Below, one piece after another: positions 63,789-64,000 of a DNA stretch of 64,000 nt. Below the pieces are notes generated by a model, which worked only from the letters and a program-made list of their open reading frames with translations, was not told where the DNA came from and searched no databases. The first letter of the stretch is position 1, and every line of letters starts with the position of its first letter. The position numbers and the translations under genes are program-made. Origin of the DNA: Hyphomicrobium_A sp963724945 (GTDB lineage Bacteria; Pseudomonadota; Alphaproteobacteria; Rhizobiales; Hyphomicrobiaceae); NCBI GenBank assembly GCA_963724945.1, contig CAVRWL010000003.1, forward strand, positions 2,480,001-2,544,000, in the 5' to 3' direction.

Positions 63789-64000
63789 ATGGCAAGCCTG
63801 CCGGATCCGACGAAGACGCTCACTGGCGAGGGGCGCCAGATCTACGACGACATCCTCGCCCGGCGCAGCGCCAAGGGCGTGCACCATTTGGGGCCGTACG
63901 TTCCGCTTCTGAACCACCCGCAGCTCGCCAAGCGCATCGAGCAACTCGGCTACTACTACAAATACCAGTCGACGCTGCCGCGCGACGTCTATCAGTTCAT
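63789..64000 (+). CDS. Carboxymuconolactone decarboxylase (AhpD-like) family protein, partial
   Basis: The first 70 codons before the window ends: MASLPDPTKTLTGEGRQIYDDILARRS, then KGVHHLGPYVPLLNHPQLAKRIEQLGYYYKYQSTLP (landmarks). The LNHPQLAKRIEQLG and STLP features are typical of CMD-family proteins, which open lactones or reduce peroxides via a CxxC site that would lie beyond the edge. It closely follows the ThDP enzyme gene. Confidence 0.82.
   Translation, partial: MASLPDPTKTLTGEGRQIYDDILARRSAKGVHHLGPYVPLLNHPQLAKRIEQLGYYYKYQSTLPRDVYQF

Overview
The window is high-GC, densely packed chromosomal DNA from an alphaproteobacterium, most likely order Hyphomicrobiales (Rhizobiales). The grounds are gene order and family type: NYN-rpoZ-rsh, pdxJ-acpS-lepB-rnc-era-recO, carA/yqeY/dnaG/rpoD and carB-greA, a CHC2-less DnaG, DUF3126, BTLCP and PAS_5 proteins, and an ArsR-methyltransferase fusion next to metF. 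No tRNA, rRNA, CRISPR array, complete insertion sequence or prophage was seen. Most of the content is housekeeping.

Layout. 1-8.7 kb: the end of a NYN RNase gene, rpoZ, the (p)ppGpp synthetase/hydrolase, DUF2062, then vitamin B6 (pdxJ), acyl-carrier activation (acpS), signal peptidase, RNase III, Era and RecO. 8.8-13.5 kb: an accessory stretch with an NTF2-like protein, a CAP protein, a small membrane protein, a Gre-like factor, a lone AT-richer fkbM methyltransferase gene and a SoxYZ-like carrier. 13.6-25.5 kb: rpoD and dnaG (leftward), yqeY, carA, two paralogous secreted proteins, carB and greA. 25.5-34 kb: Lrp regulator, ELM1-type protein, CPBP protease, EttA, CBS protein, TauE-like exporter and an MlaC-like lipid-binding protein. 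34-40.6 kb: a methionine locus: ArsR-methyltransferase regulator with an overlapping promoter/palindrome, metF, and a methionine synthase split into two ORFs around an unrelated membrane-anchored protein. 40.6-50.2 kb: small membrane proteins (one of only 27 codons), acuI, GNAT, polysaccharide deacetylase, crotonase, cysE, DUF3126, gamma-carbonic anhydrase, BTLCP, PilZ, PAS and rhomboid. 50.3-64 kb: second CBS protein, patatin, hisI, folE, NifU-like scaffold, cupin, yidD, an MHYT-GGDEF-EAL protein, thrS, a trypsin-like protease, an L,D-transpeptidase, a ThDP enzyme and the start of a carboxymuconolactone-decarboxylase-like gene.

The most unusual pattern is that nine genes (pdxJ, rpoD, a membrane protein at 30.9 kb, mlaC-like, rhomboid, CBS2, patatin, folE, trypsin) are each read in two overlapping frames, and in all nine the net offset is +1 (equivalently -2). 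Because rpoD and folE are involved, base-insertion error in the sequence is the simplest explanation, but the uniform sign deserves checking against reads. In those entries the coordinates span both frames. Starts were chosen from Shine-Dalgarno spacing and family N-termini.
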